Shown here one piece after another: positions 1 to 7,012 of a stretch of 22,309 nt of DNA. Location: contig CAZMUM010000061.1 of assembly GCA_964569385.1 (NCBI GenBank), positions 1 through 22,309 on the forward strand. The letters run 5' to 3'. The notes below the pieces were generated by a model. The model saw nothing but the letters and a program-made list of their open reading frames with translations, made no database searches and was not told the DNA's origin. The stretch comes from JAADHX01 sp964569385 (GTDB taxonomy: Bacteria > Actinomycetota > Acidimicrobiia > Acidimicrobiales > Poriferisodalaceae). Position 1 is the first letter of the stretch. Each line of letters opens with the position of its first letter. A program made the translations under genes and the position numbers.

Positions 1-477
1 TTCGGCTGGAGTCCCCTCATACACCGGAGGCGCAACCGGAGCATGAGCCGGAGCCGCCGGCGCAGGAGCAGCTGGTGCTGGTGCAGGGGAGGTCGGAGCC
101 GGAGCGCCAGAAGACGAGGCACCAGAAGTCGAGTTGTCGACCTGGGAAGTCGTATCGCCAATATTGCCACCAGCCACATTGGTGTCGCCACCAATATTCT
201 GAGTCACCTCAGGACCAGTCACATTCGTCGTCGAATCCGAGCTACCAGCCGACTGAGCCTGGTTGTTCACCGCCGGCGACAACAACGCAGCCTGCTCAGC
301 AGGAAGCTCCTCAGCCATCAACGTCACCGCCTCGGTGAGGTCTTCGACCGTGTAGTCGCCGAGACCCTCGTCTTCGAGAATCTGAGCCTTGCCAGCATCA
401 TCGGCAGCATTCCACTCATCGGCCTTCTCGCCGAAGAAGAGATTTCGGAGTGATTCCATAAGCATGTTCTTAGCCAT
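1..477 (-). CDS. IniB N-terminal-domain-like protein, partial (3' end beyond the left edge)
   Basis: An open minus-strand frame of 159 codons starts with ATG at 477 and runs off the left edge. The upstream sequence contains AAGGA and, closer to the ATG, AGGA, either of which could serve as ribosome-binding site. Residues 8-55 (ESLRNLFFGEKADEW... then DEGLGDYTVEDLTEAV) have the pattern of the IniB N-terminal domain: a short 'LxxLF' helix, a bulky residue, then 'L..xGLxDyTxxDLxxA'. Residues 70-120 are rich in Asn, Gly, Thr and Ser (for example TQNIGGDTNVAGGN), like the low-complexity body of actinobacterial IniB-like proteins. From about 125 it becomes an Ala/Pro tail. No signal peptide or membrane helix is visible. 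Mycobacterial iniB is induced by cell-wall inhibitors and lies next to the dynamin-like iniA and iniC; a similar role here is inference. The divergent neighbour is an Hsp70-like ATPase. The gene's existence is well supported; the family assignment rests on remembered pattern. Confidence 0.75.
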   Translation of the reverse strand, partial: MAKNMLMESLRNLFFGEKADEWNAADDAGKAQILEDEGLGDYTVEDLTEAVTLMAEELPAEQAALLSPAVNNQAQSAGSSDSTTNVTGPEVTQNIGGDTNVAGGNIGDTTSQVDNSTSGASSSGAPAPTSPAPAPAAPAPAAPAHAPVAPPVYEGTPAE

Positions 478-601
478 TTTCCTGTGTCCTTGATTGGTAA
501 CTCTCGCCGCCCTGTTGCTGCGATGACCTAAACGTACGAAACCTGATCCCTTTCGCCATCGGGGATACCGCTGGTAGCAGCCAGGCCTCGTGACCGCACA
601 C

Positions 602-623
602 CCCCTAGGGGATTACTAGGGGA
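602..623. promoter_or_regulatory. Candidate operator between the IniB-like and Hsp70-like genes
   Basis: The 268-bp region between two divergent starts (477 and 746) contains a perfect 10-bp palindrome, CCCCTAGGGG, at 602-611. The octamer CTAGGGGA occurs at 605-612 and again at 616-623, so the two copies are 11 bp (one helical turn) apart on the same strand. That geometry suits cooperative protein binding on one DNA face. I could not place convincing -10/-35 boxes on either side. The rest of the region shows nothing further that I can name. Confidence 0.3.
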
Positions 624-745
624 GTCGGCACCACCGCGCCCTCGCTGTAGGGAGTATCGAATCAAATCCAACGCAATGTGACACGGGCAGTGAGCATCAC
701 AGACAGCTAGGCTCAACGGGTCGAGTAACTGAACGGGAGACATTC

Positions 746-2710
746 GTGGGTTATCAGCTTGGGGTGGATCTTGGAACCACATACACCGCGGCCGCGGTGC
801 ATCGCGGTGGCGACTCCCAAATCGTCGAGCTAGGCAACCGCACCGCCACTATCCCGTCGGTCATCTTCCTCACCGACGATGGCACCATCCTCACTGGTGA
901 GTCCGCTAATCGGCGAGCGGTCACCGAACCGGGCCGCGTTGCGCGAGAGTTCAAACGCCGCATCGGCGACCCAACACCAATCCTGTTGGGTGGCTCACCA
1001 TATTCAGCTGAGTCGTTGTCTGCTCAACTGCTTCGCTGGGTAATTGGCAAGGTCACCGAACGCGAAGGCGAAGCTCCCGAACGAATAGCGGTAACCCATC
1101 CAGCCAACTGGGGCCCATACAAGCTCGATCTTCTTCATCAGGCCATCCGCATCGCCGACCTCACCGATGTCGTAACACTTACCGAGCCAGAAGCCGCAGC
1201 GATCCACTATTCCACCCTCGAACGCATCGAGGCCGGAAACACAGTGGCCGTATTCGACCTTGGTGGCGGAACGTTCGACGCCGCCATCCTTCGCAAGAAG
1301 GCCGAAGGGTTCGAGTTTCTTGGGCAGCCAGAAGGCATCGAACGCCTCGGCGGCATCGATTTTGACGAAGCAGTGTTTGCGTTCGTCACCCGCTCACTCG
1401 GTGGTGCCTTCGAAAGCCTCGACCCGACCGACGCAAACACGGTGGCTTCGGTTTCTCGCCTGCGCCGCGACTGTGTCGATGCCAAAGAAGCACTTTCTGG
1501 CGATACCGAGGTAACAATCCCGGTTGTACTGCCAACTCTTCAGACCGATGTTCGGCTCACCCGCTCGGAATTCGAGCAGATGATTCGCCCGAGCCTCGCC
1601 GACACCATTGGCGCGATGCAACGCGCCATTCGCAGTGCCGATATGTCGATGGACGACATCGACCTCGTGCTGCTCGTCGGCGGAAGTAGCCAAATCCCGT
1701 TAGTTGGCCAGATGGCCGCAGGCGAACTCGGCCGCCCAGTCGCGGTCGATGTCCACCCGAAGCACTCCATTGCTCTCGGTGCCGCGCGAGCCGCCGCCGC
1801 CTCGCCAGAGGGCGCACACCTAGAAGAAGTTTCTGGTGACGTTGCCGCCACCGCCGCGGCTGGGGCCACTGCCACCTCGACCGCGCCTGAAACAGTGGTT
1901 GTTCCGCCGAGGCCAGAGTCGGCAGCCGTGCCGGTTCAACCGGTGCAAGCCACGCCGGTAACTCCGCCAGCGGCGCCGCAGGCACCAACGCCATCCCAAG
2001 AAGCACCTGGCGACTCCACGCTGAGCCTCAGTGCCCCAGTAGCGCTCAAGATCGACGACGTTGCCGAAAGCAAGAAGAAGCGATTGTTGATCGGTGCGGG
2101 CGCCCTCGCAGTCGTGGCAGTGATCGCCTTAGGTGGCCTCGTACTCAGCAATCGCGGCGGCGACGATGGCCAAACTGCTGGTGGCGCACCGACTACGACT
2201 GCCGGCGAAGAGCAAGACGACCCGATCGACTCGACCACCACGGTAACTCCGACGACCTCTGCCGGTGTCCCAACTACCGCAGTGCCCACTACCGCAGCGC
2301 CCCCTACCACGGTGCCTGAACCCACAACCACAACTACGACCGAGTTCGTTTGCCCCGGTGGTTTCTGTGCCCACATTGACGGGATCACCGTCGATGGCGG
2401 CGAACTCATCATCGAGTGGACCACCTTTGGCTACGAACCCGACACAGACAACACTCATGCCCACTTCTTCTACAACGTATGGGACGTTCTGCAAGTTGGA
2501 GGGAACTGGGCTGCTCTTGGTGCTCCGAGCGTAGGAGGCTGGCAATTGACTGACACCCAGCCGTTCTCAACAGCAGGCAGTGCCGTATCGATCGCAAACG
2601 CGCCAGCGGGAACAACGGCGATCTGTGTTGTACCAACCGACTCGAGTCACGGCGTCATTAGCCAAGACAATTTCGAATGCGTCGATATTCCCCCAGAACT
2701 TCTGGGCTAG
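746..2710 (+). CDS. Membrane-anchored Hsp70-family ATPase with extracytoplasmic Cys domain
   Basis: The protein has 654 residues. The GTG start at 746 follows GGGAGA at a spacing of 5. The N-terminal ~360 residues form an actin/Hsp70-fold ATPase: phosphate-1 motif GVDLGTTYT (6-14), phosphate-2 motif FDLGGGTFD (170-178) and adenosine motif LLVGGSSQIP (from about 309). The usual DnaK substrate-binding beta-sandwich and lid are absent. Instead there is an Ala/Pro-rich linker, a basic SKKKR stop at 442-446, one membrane helix at about 447-468, a Thr/Pro linker to about 533, and a C-terminal domain (534-654) with four cysteines (C536, C541, C627, C645). By the positive-inside rule the ATPase is cytoplasmic and the Cys domain outside, where two disulfides could form. 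The divergent IniB-like gene suggests a joint envelope function, which is inference. The ATPase assignment is secure; substrate and function are unknown. Confidence 0.93.
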   Translation: MGYQLGVDLGTTYTAAAVHRGGDSQIVELGNRTATIPSVIFLTDDGTILTGESANRRAVTEPGRVAREFKRRIGDPTPILLGGSPYSAESLSAQLLRWVIGKVTEREGEAPERIAVTHPANWGPYKLDLLHQAIRIADLTDVVTLTEPEAAAIHYSTLERIEAGNTVAVFDLGGGTFDAAILRKKAEGFEFLGQPEGIERLGGIDFDEAVFAFVTRSLGGAFESLDPTDANTVASVSRLRRDCVDAKEALSGDTEVTIPVVLPTLQTDVRLTRSEFEQMIRPSLADTIGAMQRAIRSADMSMDDIDLVLLVGGSSQIPLVGQMAAGELGRPVAVDVHPKHSIALGAARAAAASPEGAHLEEVSGDVAATAAAGATATSTAPETVVVPPRPESAAVPVQPVQATPVTPPAAPQAPTPSQEAPGDSTLSLSAPVALKIDDVAESKKKRLLIGAGALAVVAVIALGGLVLSNRGGDDGQTAGGAPTTTAGEEQDDPIDSTTTVTPTTSAGVPTTAVPTTAAPPTTVPEPTTTTTTEFVCPGGFCAHIDGITVDGGELIIEWTTFGYEPDTDNTHAHFFYNVWDVLQVGGNWAALGAPSVGGWQLTDTQPFSTAGSAVSIANAPAGTTAICVVPTDSSHGVISQDNFECVDIPPELLG

Positions 2711-2716
2711 CTAGCC
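2692..2716. terminator. Weak overlapping palindromes at the convergent Hsp70/recG ends
   Basis: CCCAGAA-C-TTCTGGG (2692-2706) is a perfect inverted repeat at the end of the Hsp70-like gene and overlaps GGCTAGCTAGCC (2705-2716), which contains that gene's stop codon. The convergent recG ends at 2745, only 34 bp away. As RNA the first element can form a five-pair stem with a five-base loop. No T-tract follows on either strand, so a terminator role is only possible. Confidence 0.2.
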
Positions 2717-2744
2717 AATTTGGCGCGAAGTCCCAACGAGCCCA

Positions 2745-4871
2745 TCATCCCTTAAGCAGGTAGTCGGTGTCGCCGCCCTCGTCGGTAAACCAAGCCAGCT
2801 CATCGGCTAAACCTGGGTACTCCTCGACACCGGCGCTAACGACCATCTGTGCGGCCCGCCTGGCCCTTGCAACCCATTCGCGATCTCGGCGCAACGACGC
2901 CAGCTTAAGGTCGTTCCGACCCGATTGGCGCTGGTCGAAGATCGTGCCTTCGCCGCGAAGGTCGAGGTCGATTTCGGCCAACTCGAACCCATCGGTTGAG
3001 CCAACGAGTGCGTCGAGCCTGGCCTCGCCATCGGAAGTGAGTTCGTCACCCGCGACCAAGTAGCAGCGCGAAGCATGAACGCCTCGACCAACCCGGCCCC
3101 GAAGCTGATGGAGTTGAGCAATGCCAAATCGCTCGGCCGACTCGATGAGCATCACCGCGGCGTTCGGAACATCGACACCAACCTCTACCACCGTGGTTGC
3201 AACCAGCACTTCAAGGTCACCCCGCCGAAACGCATCCATCACCAATTCTTTGTCGACAGACTTCAGGCGACCGTGCAGCAAACCCATCCGACGCCCGCTC
3301 AGCTCGGTGGCCGACAGTCGCTCGAAGGACTCTTGGGCCGACGCCGCTTCCATCTTGTCCGACTCCTCGATGAGTGGGCACACCACGAACATCTGTCGAC
3401 CGGCATCGAGTTCGGCCCTGATTGTGTCCCACATGACTTGATCGTCGGCTGTTGCTCTAACCGTGGTGATTGGTGTGCGCCCCGGAGGTAACTCATCGAG
3501 AACCGATACGTCGAGATCGCCGTAGACCGTCATGGCTGCCGTCCGTGGAATCGGCGTTGCCGTCATGACCAAAACATCAGGCGTTCGGCCGTCCGCCCGG
3601 CCTTTGTCTCGTAACCAGGCTCGCTGGTCGACACCGAACCGATGTTGTTCGTCGACTACCACGACGCCAAGGGAATCGAACCCGACTGCGTCCTGGATTA
3701 GCGCATGCGTACCAACAACGATGTCGACGTGGCCGTCCGCCAACCCCTCTAGTACCCGTCGGCGATCGGCGGCATTGAGCTTGTTCGTTAGCAGCTCTAC
3801 TGCTAGCGGTCTCGAATCGAGCAACGATTCGGGGGCCGCAACCTCAAGTCCGGCAAGAAGTTGTCGCACAGCTCGGACGTGTTGCTCGGCGAGCACCTCC
3901 GTGGGTGCCATCAGCGCGCCCTGATGACCTCCAACAACCGCGGCCAGCAGCGCAAACAACGCAACCAACGTCTTGCCTGACCCCACATCGCCTTGCAGAA
4001 GACGGTGCATTGGCGTGGCCCTCCCGAGGTCGGCGTAGATCTCGCCAACCGTGCGCTGCTGGGCGTCCGTGAGTTCGAAAGGCAGTTGGGCGGTGAAGGC
4101 GTCGATTAGAGGGCCGGCAGTCTGGTGTTCGATCCCGGTGGTGTGGAGTTCGAGCAACCGCTTTTGTTCGAGCAGGGCAAGTTGCACTCGGAACAGCTCG
4201 TCGAAAACCAGCCTTTTGCGAGCCTTCATCGCATCGGCCATCGATTCAGGGCCGTGAATCAACTGGAGCGCGATGCCTCGATCGATCAAACCATATTCGT
4301 CGCGTGTCGCGACCGGAACGGGGTCGTCGATACCGCGAGGCGCGCAACGCCGAAGGGCTTCGGCCACCATCGCGGCCGTCTCCCACGTGTTGAGCCCGGC
4401 CTTCTCCGATTGCGGGTAGATCGGTACTACCTTCCCAGTGCGATCGCCGACGAGGTCGACGATTGGGCTCGTCATCTGAAGCCGACCGCGGTACTCGTCG
4501 ACCTTGCCAAAGAAGGCGGCGTTGGTGCCCTCGGTTAGTTGGCGGACTCGCCACGCCTGGTTGAAGAACGTGACCGTCAACGAACCAGAACCGTCGCTGA
4601 CACGAACGGTCACGAGCTGTCGACCGTTGCGGGTACGTCGGCTTTCGACCTTGCTGACCTTCGCCAGCACAAGTGCCTCCTCCCCCACAAGCAGGTCTCG
4701 GACTCTGGCCTCGGTGGTCCGGTCGACGTACCGGCGGGGGTAGTAGGTAACAAGATCGGCGACCGACTCGACGCCCACGTGCGCCAACGCGTCGCGTTTC
4801 TTGGGCCCGACACCGTGCAGCACGTCGACCTTAAGCGCCGCCAGGTCTCTGAACCGAAGGGGGCTATCCAA
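2745..4871 (-). CDS. recG: ATP-dependent DNA helicase RecG
   Basis: RecG remodels stalled replication forks and branched recombination intermediates. I take the TTG at 4871 as start, giving 708 residues beginning (M)DSPLRFRDLAALK. It lies 4 nt after the stop of the upstream DAK2 gene, which suggests translational coupling; an ATG further up at 4937 would overlap that gene by 62 nt, and there is no strong ribosome-binding site to decide. The N-terminal wedge/OB region is followed by SF2 motifs: Walker A GDVGSGKT (294-301), the RecG-typical DEQH box (407-410, DEQHRFGV), MTATPIPRT, and motif VI HQLRGRVGRG. The C-terminus has the RecG-like FDQRQSG stretch near RNDLKLASL. Length fits the family. 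The DAK2-recG order is conserved in Actinomycetota. The identification is firm; only the start is open. Confidence 0.96.
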   Translation of the reverse strand: MDSPLRFRDLAALKVDVLHGVGPKKRDALAHVGVESVADLVTYYPRRYVDRTTEARVRDLLVGEEALVLAKVSKVESRRTRNGRQLVTVRVSDGSGSLTVTFFNQAWRVRQLTEGTNAAFFGKVDEYRGRLQMTSPIVDLVGDRTGKVVPIYPQSEKAGLNTWETAAMVAEALRRCAPRGIDDPVPVATRDEYGLIDRGIALQLIHGPESMADAMKARKRLVFDELFRVQLALLEQKRLLELHTTGIEHQTAGPLIDAFTAQLPFELTDAQQRTVGEIYADLGRATPMHRLLQGDVGSGKTLVALFALLAAVVGGHQGALMAPTEVLAEQHVRAVRQLLAGLEVAAPESLLDSRPLAVELLTNKLNAADRRRVLEGLADGHVDIVVGTHALIQDAVGFDSLGVVVVDEQHRFGVDQRAWLRDKGRADGRTPDVLVMTATPIPRTAAMTVYGDLDVSVLDELPPGRTPITTVRATADDQVMWDTIRAELDAGRQMFVVCPLIEESDKMEAASAQESFERLSATELSGRRMGLLHGRLKSVDKELVMDAFRRGDLEVLVATTVVEVGVDVPNAAVMLIESAERFGIAQLHQLRGRVGRGVHASRCYLVAGDELTSDGEARLDALVGSTDGFELAEIDLDLRGEGTIFDQRQSGRNDLKLASLRRDREWVARARRAAQMVVSAGVEEYPGLADELAWFTDEGGDTDYLLKG

Positions 4872-4875
4872 GCGA

Positions 4876-6546
4876 CTACTCGACGCCGAAGAAGTACGGG
4901 TAGTGGGCCTGGCCACCTGAATGCACCTCGACCTCAATGTTGGGATGGTTCTGGTCTAACCAGCCGCACAGTTTTTGGGTGTCGGCATCGAAGGCGTCGG
5001 CACCCTCAATTATCGTGACAATCTCGTGGTCGTCGCCGATGAGTCGAGCGAGAAGCCGAGTGGCCGCGGCAGTCATCGACTCGTCGATCACGGCAATGCC
5101 GCTCTTGTCGATCCCCATCCAATCGCCCTCAGACACGGCCCCGGCGTCAGTGTTGGTGTCGCGCACCGCCTGGGTGATTTCGCCAACAACTACACCATCA
5201 GCTAGTTCGGCCATGGCCGAACCATTATCGGCGGCGGGCGACTGCGGGTCGTAGGCAAGCAGCGACGCAAACCCTTCTGGAACCGAAGTGGTGGCCACCA
5301 CTGTCACGTTCTTTGAGGTTTGGCTTTGCACCTGGTTTGCTACCGCGATGATGTTCTTGTTGTTCGGCAAGATGACGACATCGTTAGCCGGTGAGTGCTC
5401 GACTGCGGCTAATAGGTCAGCCGTCGATGGATTCATGGTCTGGCCGCCGGTTACGAGCTCCTGAACACCAAGAGAAGAGAAGATCCGACCAATCCCACGA
5501 GACGGACTTACCGCAACAACAGCACATGGCACAGCGGCGCGATTGACCACGATGTCAGCGTCGGTTCTTTGCCCAGACCCTGTCGCTGCGGCCTCGCGGA
5601 CCCAACGCTCTTCGGCCACCTCCTCAGCGAGGTCGGAGACTCTGATCATCTTCGGGCGGCCGACTTCGATGCCAGCCTCGATGGCGGCACCGATGTCGTT
5701 GGTGTGAACATGGCAGTTCCAGATGCCGTCGCCGCCCACAACCACGATCGAGTCGCCGATTCCGGCCCACTCATTCTTAAACCCCGGGACTGCATCGTCT
5801 GGAGCCTCCAGAAAGAACATGACTTCGTAGCGCATGTCGGACACATCGCCGGCGTGATCGTCAGGGCGTTCGAAGCCAGCCGTGGTCACCCTTGCGGTGT
5901 CGTCGACGGGCGGCTCTGGTAGCTCACGGTCGTCGAGAACACTTAGCATCGCGTGCAGGAACAACAACAACCCGGCGCCCCCAGCATCGACTACTCCTGC
6001 CTCGGCTAACACCGGCAACATGTCAGGGGTGCGCCGTAACGCATCTTGGCCCTGGAGCAAGGCCGCGTCGACAACCTCCACAAGGTCGGTGGTGCCTGCA
6101 ACGACTGTGGCGGTGGCCGCTTCGGATGCTTCGCGCACAACTGTGAGGATCGTTCCCTCTACGGGTTTCATCACCGCTCCATACGCGGCCTCGGCCGAAG
6201 TGGCCAAGGCCGCGGCAAACAATGGGCCATCGATGGCGTCGACCGCTGAGAACGTTGAAGCTAAACCACGCAAAATCTGACTCAGAATGACGCCTGAGTT
6301 GCCGCGAGCGCCCATAAGCGAACCGTGCGAGATGGCCTGGCAGCTGGCCTCCATAGTGGCGGCGGCGGCCTCAAGGTCTTGCACAACCGACTCAAGCGTC
6401 AGCCCCATGTTGGTGCCGGTATCGCCATCGGGAACGGGATACACGTTCAATCGGTTGATGGCCTCGCGATGGTTGGCCAGTAGATCTCGATAGGTGCCAA
6501 CGACCAGACGAAGTTCGGTGACGCCCATCAGCTTGGGAGATGCCAT
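4876..6546 (-). CDS. DAK2 (DhaL)-domain protein of the FakA/YloV family
   Basis: The protein has 556 residues. The N-terminal DhaL-type kinase domain shows the Mg-nucleotide loop PDGDTGTNM (39-47, Asp40 and Asp42) and the second signature SHGSLMGARGNSGVIL (73-88). The middle and C-terminal regions follow the FakA layout (ILPNNKNI in the third domain) and the protein ends HYPYFFGVE, close to the usual end of this family. In Firmicutes FakA phosphorylates fatty acids held by the DegV-like protein FakB; no DegV gene is in this window, so the substrate here is inferred. An alternative ATG seven codons in (MGVTEL, 6528) is possible; neither start has an obvious ribosome-binding site. It is the first gene of an operon with recG. 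The ribosomal protein L28 gene that often precedes this pair in Actinomycetota is not present. Confidence 0.92.
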   Translation of the reverse strand: MASPKLMGVTELRLVVGTYRDLLANHREAINRLNVYPVPDGDTGTNMGLTLESVVQDLEAAAATMEASCQAISHGSLMGARGNSGVILSQILRGLASTFSAVDAIDGPLFAAALATSAEAAYGAVMKPVEGTILTVVREASEAATATVVAGTTDLVEVVDAALLQGQDALRRTPDMLPVLAEAGVVDAGGAGLLLFLHAMLSVLDDRELPEPPVDDTARVTTAGFERPDDHAGDVSDMRYEVMFFLEAPDDAVPGFKNEWAGIGDSIVVVGGDGIWNCHVHTNDIGAAIEAGIEVGRPKMIRVSDLAEEVAEERWVREAAATGSGQRTDADIVVNRAAVPCAVVAVSPSRGIGRIFSSLGVQELVTGGQTMNPSTADLLAAVEHSPANDVVILPNNKNIIAVANQVQSQTSKNVTVVATTSVPEGFASLLAYDPQSPAADNGSAMAELADGVVVGEITQAVRDTNTDAGAVSEGDWMGIDKSGIAVIDESMTAAATRLLARLIGDDHEIVTIIEGADAFDADTQKLCGWLDQNHPNIEVEVHSGGQAHYPYFFGVE

Positions 6547-6703
6547 GGCCGACGATCGTAACGGCCCCAGTGGCCTAATGGTGCGTGGCGGTCCGGTGGG
6601 TATTGGCTAGTAGTTCGGGATGGTCGTGCGTCTGGCGTTTCGTTGGCTATGTTATGGGCGTCATCAGCCGATAGGCAGACGGCACGTTCATCACATCGAT
6701 TGC

Positions 6704-6709
6704 AAGGAG
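6704..6709 (+). promoter_or_regulatory. Ribosome-binding site fixing the cold-shock-like start
   Basis: A consensus AAGGAG sits 5 nt before the ATG at 6715. It decides in favour of this start over the longer in-frame ATG at 6643, which has no such site. Confidence 0.8.
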
Positions 6710-6714
6710 TCGCT

Positions 6715-6954
6715 ATGCAGGGAGTGATCAAATCATACGATCCACACACAGGGGCAGGTGTGTTAGTCGACGATCGCGACCGTGCAGAGCGAGAACTAGC
6801 AGACGATGCGCTGGTCGGGTCCGTTTTTAGGATGCTGCGGCAGGGTCAAAGGGTCGTTTACGACCTTTCCGACCGGGGGCTGGCCACCCATCTTCGACTT
6901 GGTAGTGAAGTCGATCTCGGATCACCCGACTGGGGAGAGGACGTTGCGGGCTAA
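6715..6954 (+). CDS. Small cold-shock-domain-like protein (atypical RNP motifs)
   Basis: The protein has 79 residues and begins MQGVIKSYDPHTGAGVLV after a perfect AAGGAG. The opening resembles a cold-shock domain (G-x-I-K-x-[FY]-[ND]-x-x-x-G-x-G). The body then reads ADDALVGSVFRMLRQGQRVVYDL, where 'L-x-x-GQRVVYDL' fits the last strands of an OB-fold CSD. The aromatic RNA-contact residues of standard RNP1 (KGFGFI) and RNP2 (VFVH) are missing: the positions read GAGVLV and a charged Arg/Asp/Glu stretch. It may therefore be a divergent single-strand nucleic-acid binder or have lost that activity. I recall similar short proteins in Acidimicrobiia, but could not search. It is divergent from the DAK2-recG operon and lies 58 bp before pckG, so the two may share a transcript. 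Confidence 0.82.
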   Translation: MQGVIKSYDPHTGAGVLVDDRDRAERELADDALVGSVFRMLRQGQRVVYDLSDRGLATHLRLGSEVDLGSPDWGEDVAG

Positions 6955-7012
6955 CTAGCCCAACCGCACCAGCACCGTGTTGGCGCGATATCCCCCAATC
7001 TGAGGTTTCATC

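Noticed and set aside
43..453. Plus-strand Arg/Ser-rich reading frame of 136 codons
   Set aside because: It is antisense to the IniB-like gene; its composition is that of a shadow of Ala/Pro and Asn/Thr codons, with no ribosome-binding site.
662..705. TGTGA...TCACA pair before the Hsp70-like gene as a CRP-type site
   Set aside because: The half-sites are 15 bp apart rather than 6, so the spacing does not fit a CRP operator.
6547..6714. Possible -10 box TATGTT before the cold-shock-like gene
   Set aside because: No partner -35 hexamer at suitable spacing could be found, so the promoter was not listed.
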